Source of the DNA: Schistocephalus solidus
Lineage: Eukaryota > Platyhelminthes > Cestoda > Diphyllobothriidea > Diphyllobothriidae
Length of the DNA stretch: 64,000 nt
Direction: 5' to 3'
Assembly: GCA_017591395.1 (NCBI GenBank)
Contig: WEDG01001338.1
Coordinates: forward strand, 124,001-188,000
Shown: in pieces, positions 22,950-35,900 of the stretch
How positions within the stretch are numbered: position 1 is the stretch's first letter
Layout of the letters: each line of letters opens with the position of its first letter
Made by a program: the position numbers and the translations under genes
The notes under the pieces: generated by a model
Told to the model about the DNA's origin: nothing
Databases searched by the model: none
The model's input: only the letters and a program-made list of their open reading frames with translations

Positions 22950-24690
22950 AAGGCGAATTTGAGCAAGTGTATTTACACTTGGAGCATCCCATCCCAGCTA
23001 TCAACTGCTTCTCGAGAAAGCGGCGGGGGACCCGGAGTCATGACAAAGTCAAAACGAATGGAGGTGGCCGAGAACGCATATGGCTGGTGCACCCAGAGAC
23101 GCCGCTAGGCGTGCCGCCACGCAATAAGAATCCGCCTCACGGGGACGGGACTAGAGAGGGTTCCCTAAGCAAACTCTGCGATCACGTCACATGCACGGTC
23201 GCAGATGTACAACCCAGGATCGAAATAACCAGACAAATACCAGGCCCCGCTCAACCCCCCAGACTGCCAGAGTGAGTCCGCTCCCTCTGGCAGACTGAAA
23301 TGTTTGTTTCGTTTTTAGATAATCTGAGGGCCAATCGGCCGGAACAGGGAACACCGATAGTCGCCCGAGACCTGGCGCGCTACAGGATGGATATCGCTGC
23401 TCTCAGCGAGATCCGATTCTGAGCAGGGTCAGCTGGAGGTGGGTGCCGGCTACACCTTCTTCTGGAGCGGCCGACCAAAGGCAGAGCGACGCAACGCTGG
23501 TGTTGCCTTTGCCATCCGGAATGACATCGTGGGACGTCTGCCCTGTCTGCCGCAGGGTATAAATGATCACCTGACGAGCCTCCGTCTGCCTCTTCGGGGA
23601 TAACAGTTCACCACCATCATCAGCACCTTCGCTCCCCCAATGACGAGCTCTGATGCGGCGAAGGACAAATTCTACGAGGACCTGCACGCCTTGCTGGCGA
23701 CTGTGCCGAAGAAGGACAAGTTAATTGTCCTTGGTGACTTCAATGCCCGCGTCGGGACGGACCACGCTGCCTGGCAGGGAGTGCTGAGTCCCCACGGTCT
23801 CGGTAGCTGTAACGATAACGGCCTCCTTCTTCTGCGCACGTGTGCGGAACACCGTCTCCTGCTGACCAACACCTTCTTCCGCCTTCCGACGCGGGAGAAG
23901 GCCACGTGGATGCACCCTCGGTCGCGGCGCTGGTATCTGCTGGACTATTTTCTCGTCCGGAGGCGAGATCGACAGGACGCGTTTGTGAGAAAAACGACCT
24001 GTGATGCTAGTGGCTGGACAGATAACCAACTGGTCTCTTCAAGATGGGACTCCAACTCCAACCTCTCAGGAGACGAGAAAATATGGGACCTCCAGGTAAA
24101 TGCTCATCGCTTAGAGTTCAGCAATAAACTATCCCAGCGTCTGGAAGAACTACACAGACTTGTTTACAAAGCTACTATAGAGACATAGTGGTATCCACCA
24201 CGGAAAGTTGTCGACTATACTGCCATCACACGCGCAGCTCGTTAACAACAGGACTGGATAAACGAAGAGGATGCGGATATCAGCAACCTACTCGCCGTGA
24301 AGAACAGACTACACAAAGCCTAGAAGCCCATCCGGACCGATGACAACAAAGCGACTTTCTTCTTATGTCGCCACCTTGTACATAAACAGCTGCGGGCGAT
24401 GCATGACGCCTGGGTGTCCCTAAAGACCGAGGAAAAGGAAGGGTACACTGACCGCAACGAAGAACTTATTCGACTCCCATCAAGGCAGTCTACGGCCGCA
24501 GCATCAATTTAAACGCGTCACTGCTCAGCTCCGATGGAACGACATTGCTGACGATGCATTGGGTCGAGCACTTCATCAGCTGCACGACGGGGTGATGACA
24601 TGCGTCACGTACAGTGGGCCTGTCTCAGCAGCATTCTCAGGGACCAATCGAGAGAAGCAGGGCTGTGTACTGGCACGAGTTCTAGCTTCA
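22950..24690 (+). mobile_element. Zinc-finger-family LINE, divergent 5' copy (leader, endonuclease, part of RT)
   Basis: After a leader (22,950-23,280) the APE endonuclease is readable: MDIAALSEIRF (frameshift after it), [20 protein letters not shown], then a long frame 23,640-24,188 with [16 protein letters not shown] and [26 protein letters not shown]. Downstream linker sequence ([27 protein letters not shown]) and RT scraps (QLHDGVMTCVT, then KQGCVLARVL) continue with stops and deletions to about 24,690. There a truncated SINE begins. It is more diverged from the young copies than they are from each other, so this is an older subfamily. Confidence 0.85.
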
Positions 24691-24780
24691 GGGGTTGCAA
24701 ACCTGAGGCTGGCTGATGACGGCTGACAAGTCGAAAACGGTCATTCCTGTCTCCCTCATCCTTCTCCGTAATCCTTATCT
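24690..24780 (+). repeat. Truncated SINE body
   Basis: GGCTGGCTGATGACGGCTGA and TCATTCCTGTCTCCCTC match the SINE body; the head and tRNA part are missing. It is fused to the RT remnant on its left. Confidence 0.6.
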
Positions 24781-25693
24781 TCCAAGGTTAGGCAAAGGGG
24801 TACTAGGACATTCTGAACAAGTCATAGGGAGCCTGGGATCGTAAAATAGCTAGCAACTGTTGGTTTAAGCCATGATTCTATCTTTATTAGAAGCAGGCTA
24901 CCTATTTTCGGTTGCATTTTTCAGAAGTCATGCTTTAATTGGTAACCCGTGGCGACGACGGCGCTCTGCCGTTGGCTGGTAGAAGCAAGCACGTGTGGAT
25001 GATTCTAGCCATCAAGGCTGGTAGTTTAACCAAAGATTAACGGCAATAGGAAAAATAGCCTTCAGATTTGTAAATGCTGCTATTTCTACAAGAAATCTCC
25101 CAGTTGAGTCAGCGCGCTTAATCTTCTCCGACGTCCGAAGTGATTAATCTTCCAATCTGAGTTGGATCACCAAATTTCAGAGGCCCGCAATGATTCTCAT
25201 TCCCTAGCATCTCGTACTTCCAACTGAATCAGGGTAACATTCGCCAGGCAATGCCGCTTTGAAGAAAAGTGGACAAGTGGCTGGCACCTGGTACTGACGG
25301 GATTTTATGACTGGTCGAGACCAAAGGCGCGCTTTGGATTGCCCGTTCAAAGGCCAGTCAGTGACCGGCGTCAGCGCCAGCTGGTAACAAAGCAGGTCAC
25401 CTATGCACCCAGTTGTGAACAGGCGCACGTGAGTAGGGAACAACAGGTTACCTACTCTTTTGTACTCATGAACAGACGAGAGATAGAGCGAGAGAGAGCA
25501 ACACGAGGAATACAGAAAAAATTTACTGACGAAAAACGTACACAAGAGACAAAGCGGCCGAATTACAGCTGATAGCAAGTTAACCCAAGTATTCAATTAT
25601 AAATTTCCTGAGGTAGATGATAGATTCGCATAGAGTCACAATTATTTTAGGGAAAAAGTAGATCTGACGATCCAGTATACGACTTAAACTCCG
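24781..25693. other. 3' flank of the DHRS12-like gene; nothing identified
   Basis: This is downstream (minus strand) of the DHRS12-like stop codon and presumably includes its 3' UTR. I could not find a clear AATAAA signal. The minus-strand frame 25,204-25,596 has no recognisable domain. Confidence 0.3.
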
Positions 25694-25815
25694 TCAAATT
25701 TGAGGTTGATTGAAGGGTTCTGCTAGTTGGTGCATAGTTCGCATAAATTCCTCCTGTTCTTCCAAAGTGCTATGTGTTCTGGCCAGAGGTAGATGTTTCG
25801 GTGCGGGCTGCCGAT
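25694..25815 (-). CDS. DHRS12: DHRS12-like exon 7 (stop codon)
   Basis: 122 nt. Acceptor CCGTTTCAG. Encodes [20 protein letters not shown] and ends NQPQI-TGA (stop at 25,694-25,696). The HLPLA motif matches the human C-terminus. Confidence 0.9.
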
Positions 25816-26791
25816 CTGAAACGGTTAAACGGTAAATCAATGCACAGACGGGCACAAGTCTGAACAGCAGACAAAGAGAGGAGAGACCAGTATGGCCGTT
25901 TCTAGCTCATTCGCGATAATTAGGCGGCCATACCTCAGTCCCAGAGTTGTATAGGCCAAGGTTCGAACTCAGACTGCTTGATCAGTCAGCAATAAGCCAA
26001 CAGGACCTGTTATCCTGTCGGCTGAAATAGGGGATAGTCATTAAAAGGATGTTCATCAGTGCTGAACAGCTTAGTTCCATTCAAGCTGGAAGTAAGGCAG
26101 ACTGAAGATGGTCGTTCCAGCTTGCCTTGCCCTTGTCGATATTCCCCAGGCCTCCTAACCGCCGAAGCTTGAGGTCAACCTTGGCGTTCTGTGGGGATCA
26201 ATCAATGTGTGATCCCAGTGCTCCACCCCACCCCCTCCATCTTCAACAAGCATAAATGTGAAAAACTTTGGCTTTTACAGGGTCCAAAAGCGGTCAGGCA
26301 GATCTTAAAAAAATCCCACCAGAGGGTGGAAGGGTGATGTGCATTGCATGCGAGGCCTACCTAAAAAGAAACTCCCATTTTCGAATTCTCTCAGACGAGG
26401 CGTCATAGCGAGCCAAACAGCGGTGTCGGCACCTTGCTCCGGTGTGCGAAGGCGGCCTTGCATGCGTTGATGAAAACTCGGCATGGAGGTGGCCACGGCC
26501 TGTAAAGAGTGGGTGAACAAGAGGATAAAAATGGCACAGGCGTCAGTGAAGAAGAATGTACAAGTGAGTAACCCAAATAAAGAGATTTTTCTGTTTCATT
26601 TTTATTTAGTTAAAAGCATTAATCTCCTTCAAAATAATGGCCAGTATATTATACAAGTTCGTTGATGAACGCTCACCGATCGTTAAAAGAACTCACTCAT
26701 CCTTTTCGGTCTTAGGGCTCATTCTCGAGCCCCGTCAGCAGCCGCACAGGAGCTATTGGCAGCAGTAATAGTGGTAGTAGCAGCATTAGTA

Positions 26792-26848
<57 letters not shown>

Positions 26849-26869
26849 GTAGTAGTAGTAATAGTAGTA

Positions 26870-26920
<51 letters not shown>

Positions 26921-29900
26921 ATAGTAGAAGTAGTAGTAGTAGTATTAGTATTAGTAGTAGTAGTAGTAATTGAGATAGATTAAAAATGCCGATAAAGAAA
27001 GTCGGCATTGTCTCTCAACTGACTTTGTCGGTAATGATAATCTGCCTCCGCTACTACTGCTACTATCACTACTACTACTACTACTACTACTACTAATACT
27101 ACTACCACTAATACTACTACTACTACTACTACTAGCCCCTGTGAGGCTGCTGGCGCGGCTCGAGAATGAGCTCCAAGGCAAAACGGGACGAGTGAGTTCC
27201 GTTACTGATCACTAAGCGTTTCTGTTTGTTTGTGAGACGGATAGACAACGCCTTTGAAAACCCTATTGTTAACATGCCGGTGTGTCATATACATTTGTGT
27301 ACGTACTTTTAACAATGTACACTATACAAATAGTATCCACAAAATAAAAACAGCATTGTTTTTACAAATAACTTATGTATTACTTCAGATTAAGATCGCC
27401 GAGGGAAAACAAGGGGCACATAATTATCCAAGCGATTCTTGAAAAGCTCTAGGGACGTCACTTCCACGACTGAGTCCAGGAGATCATTCCACTGTTTTAC
27501 TACCCGTTATGTGAAGAATTCAGAATGGAGATTTAGCCTGGACATTTTCGTGCGCATCTTCATTGCGTGTTGATTAAGATGAGGCGAAAGTTACCACTAA
27601 AATGTGTCCTCAAAGCGCAACCCTTGCTCAAAGTCATCTTGTAAATCTTGTAAGATCACCTCATCGGTGCCTGTCACACATAGATAAAAGATTTAAGCAT
27701 TCCAGTCCGTCTATATAAGTGTGGTATTTCATACCTCTTACTAGCTTTGTTGCTCGATGTTGCACTTTCTCGAGATATATTTTGTCTTTTGCGAGCCATG
27801 GCCGCCACGCCTGTTAGGCTGACGAAGGTGGTGTAGACTTTAGCAAAGAGGTCTTCGTCTAAAGATACAAACGCCCTTTTGATAGCTTGCAGTACTCGCA
27901 TGGTGGTGTTTGCAGCCTTGACACATTGCGAAGATGGCTTCAGATGACTCTGTATCCAAACACCGAGGTTTTTCTGTAAAAATACGATGGGAATTTGATC
28001 GTCTTTCAGGCACTATGCCCTCACAGCAGTTAGAAGATAATTCGTTGGACGCGGGCGGAGAACGGCACACTTTTGCTACGAGCGATTTCTCGGACGACAC
28101 ACTTTTTGCTACGAGCAATTTCTCGGACTCTATATGCAGTCTGCGCAAATTATTTTGCAGAGCATTCTGATCAATCGGGTCTTTTATGACTGGCCACATC
28201 TTAACGTTGTCGGCATACATGATCTAACCACAGTTCAGTTCCTGAAGACTGTAATTTACATCAAGGATGAAAAGTAGGGGACTAAGAACGGAGCATTGAG
28301 GAACACCAGTAATCACGTTCACCCAGTCCGATTTATCCTCTCCGATACAGACGCACTGTTTTTCGACCAATCACAAATGACTTTATCCAGTTCAAGAAGA
28401 GCTGGATGGGGCACGCTGGCAAAGACTTTGCGGAAATCGATGTACACTACATATATTTCGAAGCCCCCTTCTAAAGCACTGGTTCAGACGTCTAGAGAAT
28501 TCAGTAGAATTGAAACGCAGGCGCGCCCTCGCCGAAAACCATGCTGAAAATACGTCATTTTCTTAACAAAATTTTAGTATAGCACGCTTTACAAGGACTT
28601 CCATTGTTTTGCAGGAAAGGCAATTCAAGGTCTTAGGCTGTTTGCTGCCATCTTGCTTCTTGCATTATATAAGGGAAAGCTGTTAGGTGTCTTCCACAGC
28701 GAAGGAAAGCTCCCTGTTCTCATTGACAGCTCGAACAGAGATGAAAGAGGCATTGCTAGCTCAGCCGATACTTCTTTAAGATTCAGACCAGGGATCCCAT
28801 CCGGACCAGGAGACTTGTTTTGCTTGATTTCGTTGAGGACCCGTCTGACTTCGTCGACTGAAAAAGCCTAAGGTTTCAATGACAGCCGTAGCTTCACCCA
28901 TCGCATGTTCTGGATGGTCATCAGATGATTCTGCCATAAACGACGATCTAAAAAACTGGGACAGCAGCTGGACTTTCTGCGGTCCTTACGTTAATATGTT
29001 CCTGAGGCTATCCGTGAGACTCGAAATTTCATCCCGGTGCTTCCGCCGACTGCGGATGTGCCCAGGAAAGTTTTAGGGCATATTGTGGCTTCTGTTGTGC
29101 GTTGACGCTCGAAGGTATTTCTAGTAATCCGTATTTGCTTACAACAGTCATTTCTTTGCTCTTTGAATTTGGCAAATGATATGGGATCTTGAAGAGTAAA
29201 GCACTTTTTCCACAGTCTCCGTTTCTTCTTTATGCTCCTTTTTATCGTCGGATCGATCCATGGAGGTCGGGCATGTGGTCTTATTATTTTCATTGGGCAA
29301 TGGACTTAAATTAGGCACTCTATAATCTCTTGGAAATACTGCCAGGTTTCGTTGCTATCGGTCGTATTGTCTAACCAGGTTTTGGCAGAAGCATCACGTC
29401 ACATTGCGTTCAAATCACCTTTCCAACTGTTTCTACGCCTCTTTGTTTGCGGTTTCCGAGATAGGAGAGAACACACAGGTAAAATCAATATGCTCATTTA
29501 ACCCTAGTGGAGGTTTTTAGTTCACTTCCCTTATGAATCCTTCTTTTTTTTTTACTGAAAATGAGATCTAAACAATTTGATCGTTGATCCTCTCAGCCTG
29601 GTTCCAAACTCAAGGTGCTGGGTGAGGTATTCGTCCAGAGAAACTTGTAGTAGTTTATAGTGGAATGACGTTGCTACGGCTTTTACTGCGGCAATTGTTT
29701 GATTCTAATTTTGCAAGAAATTATTTCATACTTTCGTAGTACAAAGTCGGCAATTTCCCTCTGACAGGAAGATAGTTCCTGGGAAATATAAAGTGCCACG
29801 CCTCCACCTGGAAGTTGAACTCTGTCACAACCCAACATGTGGCAGTCCCCGATACTGACTTTGCTAAGGCCCATTTCTTCAGTTAGCCACGTCTCTGTCA

Positions 29901-32900
29901 ATGCAATTATGTGAGGTTTCTGATCAGAGGCTAGGGATTTGAGCTCATCGAGTTCGTTGAAGAGACTCTGGCAATTGATATAGTATACTTCGAGAGACCG
30001 GCCACTAGCGCATCTAGAAGTCTTGAAGCGGGCGGGTTCTGATGGTTTTGCCTCTTTGATTGGTGAACTATGCAGTCAGCAAGGTCGCATCTCGATGATG
30101 ATCTCATGACCTCAACTGTCCCCTCTTCGTTTTGACCCTGGTGTCGACGATGAGTTCGTCCTCTCTCACCTCCACCGGTGGTTACAAACAGTAGCGCTGA
30201 CTGCTATATTATCTCTCACACGACAAGGAGCGTTCCGAACACTCATACGTTGTCAGCAACATCATAGTACTATCCCATTGCATCTAGCTATTAAGTTTTT
30301 TAGTGAAGCAGTTTTTTCTTCTACTTTTTTTTAAATTGGCGGCTCGCCGAACTCCGATTCCGATTTAACCGTAGGAGTTTTTTTACTGCTTCTTTTCTAG
30401 TTCACCGTATATGCCAAAGATTGTGGACTATTATTTTAAAAATGGCAAATCTTTCTGAATCGGATATGCCTACCATATTATTCATTTCTGCTGTTAATAT
30501 GGCTGCTCACATAGTGCAGCAATTATCCACTTTGTATTTATTTTTAGTGCGATACTAAGTTTGTAATGACGGGGCTCTTATGGGCCTTAAATATGCAATT
30601 TATTATTATTATTATATTGGTTAAGCTATCAGCCTGACTGCTTTAGGCCAAAAAAATATTTTTTGACGTGAATTATTCACCCCTCTCTGATTTTTAGGTT
30701 TTTTCGTCATTGCTCCTTCGCTCTTTCAGTTCGTTTATCAATTTATTCATCTTCATTCGTTCTCTGAGCTCATAGTCCGGTTGAAAAATAACTGCATGCA
30801 TATTCCGCAGAGACGAATTCTTTGTTACAAGAGCTGTGCCTGCGCTTCGGTTTCTAAAATGATTTTTAAGGGTCGTAGCCGAGGGATTAAATCACTTAAT
30901 GGCTGAGCGTTCCCTATTCGATATGCTATTAGAATGTCAATCGACTCATCATCTCTAAACAATGCCGTAACATACTCTTAAAGAAGACCTAGGTCATGTT
31001 AAACTTTCTCCCTGGGATTTGTTAACGTTGATTCTGACACCTCTTTTATAAATGTATTTCGTTTACGAGTAAACCGAGCGCCTGCTGTTTTCGCATCATA
31101 TAGTTCAACTGACGGAGCTCTCGTTCCCAGTCCATCTATTTTACTTACTCTGGACAAACTGGCCACATAGCTTGCAAAGTCCAAATCTGTTAAAGATTCG
31201 GTCAACCATGTGTTTGTTGTATTTTCTTCTAATTTACTGCGTTGTCCGTTGCTCAGTCCAGCCTCCGTTTCGTTAGAAGCCTCCCTCTGGATTTGTTGGC
31301 ATAGTTTGCGTTCACATGGTGTACTCACCTAACAGTCATGCGGTATAACTGGGAGTTTACGTCGGCCTTTAGCAGGCTGCTTACCAGCCGCCTTGTGCCT
31401 CTGAATGTGCTTGCATAAGGTCTTGTTAGACTGTGGTTTTGCGGAAGGTACTGAGCTGCATGGTCTTGCTGCAGTATCGTAGTCTGCCAACCTTTAGACT
31501 GTTCTCTAACGAGTCTGGAGTTTGTTGCAAGGATTCGGTTATCTGTCTCCTCGGGTTCCACTCGTGGTTGTGTTCGTTGATGTTGTTACATTCTGGCAGG
31601 TGTGTGTAGACGGATTTCTCAACTGTTTTCGTGCCCACTGTATACTCGGCATCTGGTGGCGTAATCTTGTTGTGCTTTATGAGCACTGCTATTATCTCGG
31701 AGAGAAAGTCGAGGCTTCCCTCTAAACGTCTTACTCGCATGGTTAGATCAAGACACCCATCGCCCTGTGCATGCGCAAGTGGAGTTACTTCGTTAGTGTT
31801 CGGTTCTGAAGCAGTTGGTGGAAGACTGCAACTTTCTTCGTGACTGGTGACACGGGTTTTGCTAGGCGCTACTGAAAGCGATTGTAATATTTCTGGAGGA
31901 ACTTGCTGGAAGGAAGTAGTGAGCGGTCTGCTTAAATCCACAGGACCATGCTCCTTAGAGTATTTATTAACGGCTTGGCATTCGGGACGACGCGCGATGG
32001 TCGAGTGGTCACGACGCTCGGCTCTTAGGGGTGAGGTCAAGGATGTTCAAGTCTAGACGGCGAAGACCGTTTTTTCCGTCTGCACGGTTGGATCGTACAC
32101 GCTTACTTTGCCCATGCTTCTGGTGATTATATGAGACTGCATTAGCTATATGCTTGCACTGCAACCCATTCCAATGAAACAAATGTATCAGGAAGAGGTG
32201 TGTTTGCTCAATGAATTTCAACAGGCAAACAGTAAGAAAAATCAAGCGAATCATCCCTTTTTGGAACGAGTCCTTCCACTGTTGCGAGCAGAGTCAAGAG
32301 GCACCGAAAGGAACGTCAAAGCTTGTGCTGAACGTTGGGATAACCTCCAGAGCGTGGTATAATCAAAATTTCAGTAATATAGTGAAAAACAAGGATTTGC
32401 CTCAATCCAAATAGATATTTCCTAAAGGTCGGAGAATATACACTTCACGCGTCAGTTATTTCACATACACGTGTCTTATAAACTAAGTTAGAGACTAAAA
32501 ACCGCGTAGGCTCCAAAGACTTGAAATACGAAACTAATTTCAAACGTGCACCTTGGTTTGTTTATCAATGAATGTTCATATTTCCTATCGAAACCAGCAT
32601 AACAACGAGTCCATGGCTCAGTGGTTAGAGCGTTTGACTTCTGATCAACATGCCGCAGGTTCGAGCCCCGGGTGGGTCACCACCTGGGGTTTGCGTATGA
32701 CTGGTTGATGATGGCTACTCAGCCACATGATACATATATGTACCAACGGGTTTTCTGCTGTTCGAAACATCCCTCATATTCCTCTGAACTTATTCGTTAT
32801 GTCTGCTGCTTTCTGAAAACGCTTTCTTGTTTGAATTTTTTTCATTCTTGGGAATAGGAAGAAGGGATAAATCGTTGTCATGCCGTTTTTCACCAAAAAC

Positions 32901-35900
32901 TGGCTAATTTTCAACGCTGTGTGGGCAGACACGTTGTCATAATGAAGAAGCCAGTCCCCCAATGGCCCCAATTCAAGTCTTTTTTTTCACTGCCTCACGC
33001 AATCACTTCAGCACTTGCAGATAGCAAGGTTGGTTCACTGCGGTGCCCCTGTGAGGAACAAATTCGACGTGAATGTCGAAAAACAAACCATAATGGACTT
33101 CAAATGTGAGTCCTGAACGTTAAATGGCGATCAGAACGGAGCTCTTCTTCAATTAAAATTTAGCCATTTCCGAACGGGGCAAACTAGTCGTAAAGTTTCG
33201 AGGCAGATCTTACAGGGGTGTCCGCCCAGCCAGGATGCATGGCCGCGAAGAAGACCTCGGGGTTCTCCTTTGCCCACATTTCCGTCATGACCACCTGCTG
33301 TCGTTTGTTCTGGGCATAGACCATGGTCCCGTCGAAGGCCTCGTTAGCGATAGTGGCGTGCTTTAGGGCGGGGTCAGCGGCGTTTAGGCGTTGGGTCAGC
33401 ATGCCACCGGAGCTGACCACAATAACTCGAGGCTAGGGCGGAAAAACGGTAAAATTAGCATGGATAATACAACATTCATTAACAGAAAGACGCACACGAC
33501 CGATGTAGAGGCCCAAATGCTCCGAATGATGTAACTACTTGAATGAAAGCACATAAGTCCCAAAACAGCGCTGTATTGACGCACCAGCAGTTCTATCGAT
33601 AGTTCCGATGAGCGCCCAACTACCACAACATGAGAAAGAAAGGCACTCTGGAGAACCATAGGGTTGTTGGCCTACCGTTTCAAAAGCAAACAAACTTCCA
33701 TCGTTGGAGGTGAGTGTGGTGCTGCGCCTCATAGGATTTATAGGTGTGAAATACAAGTTAAAATGGGTTTATCCACGCAGTCAGTGGCAGGAAGGGCTGG
33801 GGGACGGGGAGGTGAATGTCAATCAACCAGCCACCTGATGAGGGGGCGCTCAGGGCCTGGATCCCTGTTTTTATCATTTATGTTCAGCGACGCACGTCAT
33901 CTATGCGACCGCCTGCGAAAGCTCTAAAGAGAGCTCCAGGGCACAATGGAACATACATGTTCCTTAAGCAGATCGGTGAGCCGTACACTATCATCATATT
34001 CCCGATCGCAACCGACAAAACAACGAGCCCGTGGCTCAATGGTAGAGCGTTCGACTCAAATGCCAAAGGTCGCGGGTTCGAATCCCAGGTGTTCCACACT
34101 TAGGATTGGGTATGACTGGCTGATGACGGCTAATAAGCCAGAAATGGCCATTACGTTCTCCCCTTGTCTTTGTCGGCTATATTTCATCATAGCTTTCACG
34201 TCGCTATGACCGCCTGCGAGGCTCTAGTCTGAGCGCCCAGGGCACAACGGAACATACATGCTCCTTAAGTAGATCGGAGCCCCATAACTATCCCTACACA
34301 CTATATATATATATATATTGAATAGCTGAGGTAGAGTGCATTCCGAGATGATATAGTGAAGAAAAAAGGGCTCGTCGGAAAATAGAGTTGTACTCGTGAA
34401 TTTTCAAGTTGGTCACACCAACCCGTCGTCAGACGAAATGAAGAGAGGAGAAATGAAATGGTCAGGATGACCAGTCGCGCTACAGGACAGACAAACGGAC
34501 AGACAACCAACTGGGGTGTGAGGAATGGCATGATTGATAGCCGATTAGCTGGGGGCTGTTAGGTTCCCTGTGTCGGAGGCGAAGGATGGCGAGTAAAATG
34601 TGACCGCAGACGGTAAACTTAATGGTCGACGATGCGGATGACAGAGGTAATTGCATCGATTTTTGAGGCAGGCTTTATCGTTTCAACTGCGTTTGTTCGC
34701 CGTGTCAGAGGGAGTGCGAGACAGTGAGACTTACGGCGATGGCAGAAAAAGATTAGCGGCTGCGTAGTTTGTGGGCGCAAATCAGTGAGCCGGCACGCAG
34801 GCCTGCGTATTGAGAGTCCAGATCGACATGGCGGTTGATGCTGGTCGTTAGAACGCCACGCCCTCGAGTGAATCACGCGCCTGTTTGTTGATGCCACTGC
34901 AACAACTTCGGTTCCGTCCCAATTGAAGCGATGGTCGAAATCAAGAGCACGCGCAAAGATGAGTGACAAAGGGTCGCGTCACGACGAATGGCTAGTTTAT
35001 GTTCCGGTAATCCGCGTCTCAGCCGTCGCCAAGATGTGGCGCCAGCGACAAGTTCCTCAGATTTTCAAAGACGCGACCATCGTCCATCTCTCTTCTATCA
35101 AAACGGAAGGGGGAACCGGCAAATCTGCGGGATAATCACAGAGGCATCTCGTTGCCTCAACATCGCCGGGAGACCTCCGCCCCGTATCCTTCTCAATCGT
35201 CTGAACGGTCACCTAGAGCAGGGCCTGCTCAGAAAGCCAATGCGGGTTTCCGCCGTGACACCGGGCGGAACAACTGATATATGATCTTTTGCCGCCCGCC
35301 GCCAAGCAAGAGAAGTGTCAGAGATGCGAACTCACCATACACTACCTTCGTGGATCTAACGAAAGCCTTTTGGCAAGGTGAATCGTGACGACTAGAACAT
35401 AATTGATTAATATTTGCCAGCGACGACCGAAGGATTACTGACGTTTGATGGATTTCAGATAGAATCTGATGGCGACGATTGATTTTGATTATTGATTGAG
35501 AGCGAGCGTGGACCTCCTTCGCCGAAGGCTGCGCCGATTTTGGATTAACAATCAGTACAGCCAAAACGGTTGTCATGCACCAGCCGCCACCCAGCGTGGA
35601 ATACAATGCTCCTCGAATCAATGTCAACGGTGCTCAACTCAAAAACGTGGAAACCTTCGCTTATCTAGGAAGCACGATGTCGCGCAACACGAGAATCGAT
35701 GACGAGGTTGCCCAACGGATCTCCAAAGCTAGTCAGGCCTTCGGCCGGCTGCAGGCCTCCGTGTGGAATCGCCACGGTATTCACCTGAACACCAAACTGA
35801 AGATGTACAAGGCCGTCGTCTTGACGACACCCTTTACGGAGCGGAAACCTGACCGTCTACTCGAACCAAGCCAGGAAGCTGAATCACTTTCATCTCAGCT

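Noticed and set aside
26305..26360. Reading DHRS12 exon 6 through to the stop at 26,305
   Set aside because: Splicing at 26,361 to 25,815 restores clear C-terminal homology ([12 protein letters not shown]), which the read-through does not have.
26712..27181. Long poly-Leu, poly-Val and poly-Ser reading frames
   Set aside because: Direct translations of the trinucleotide microsatellite.
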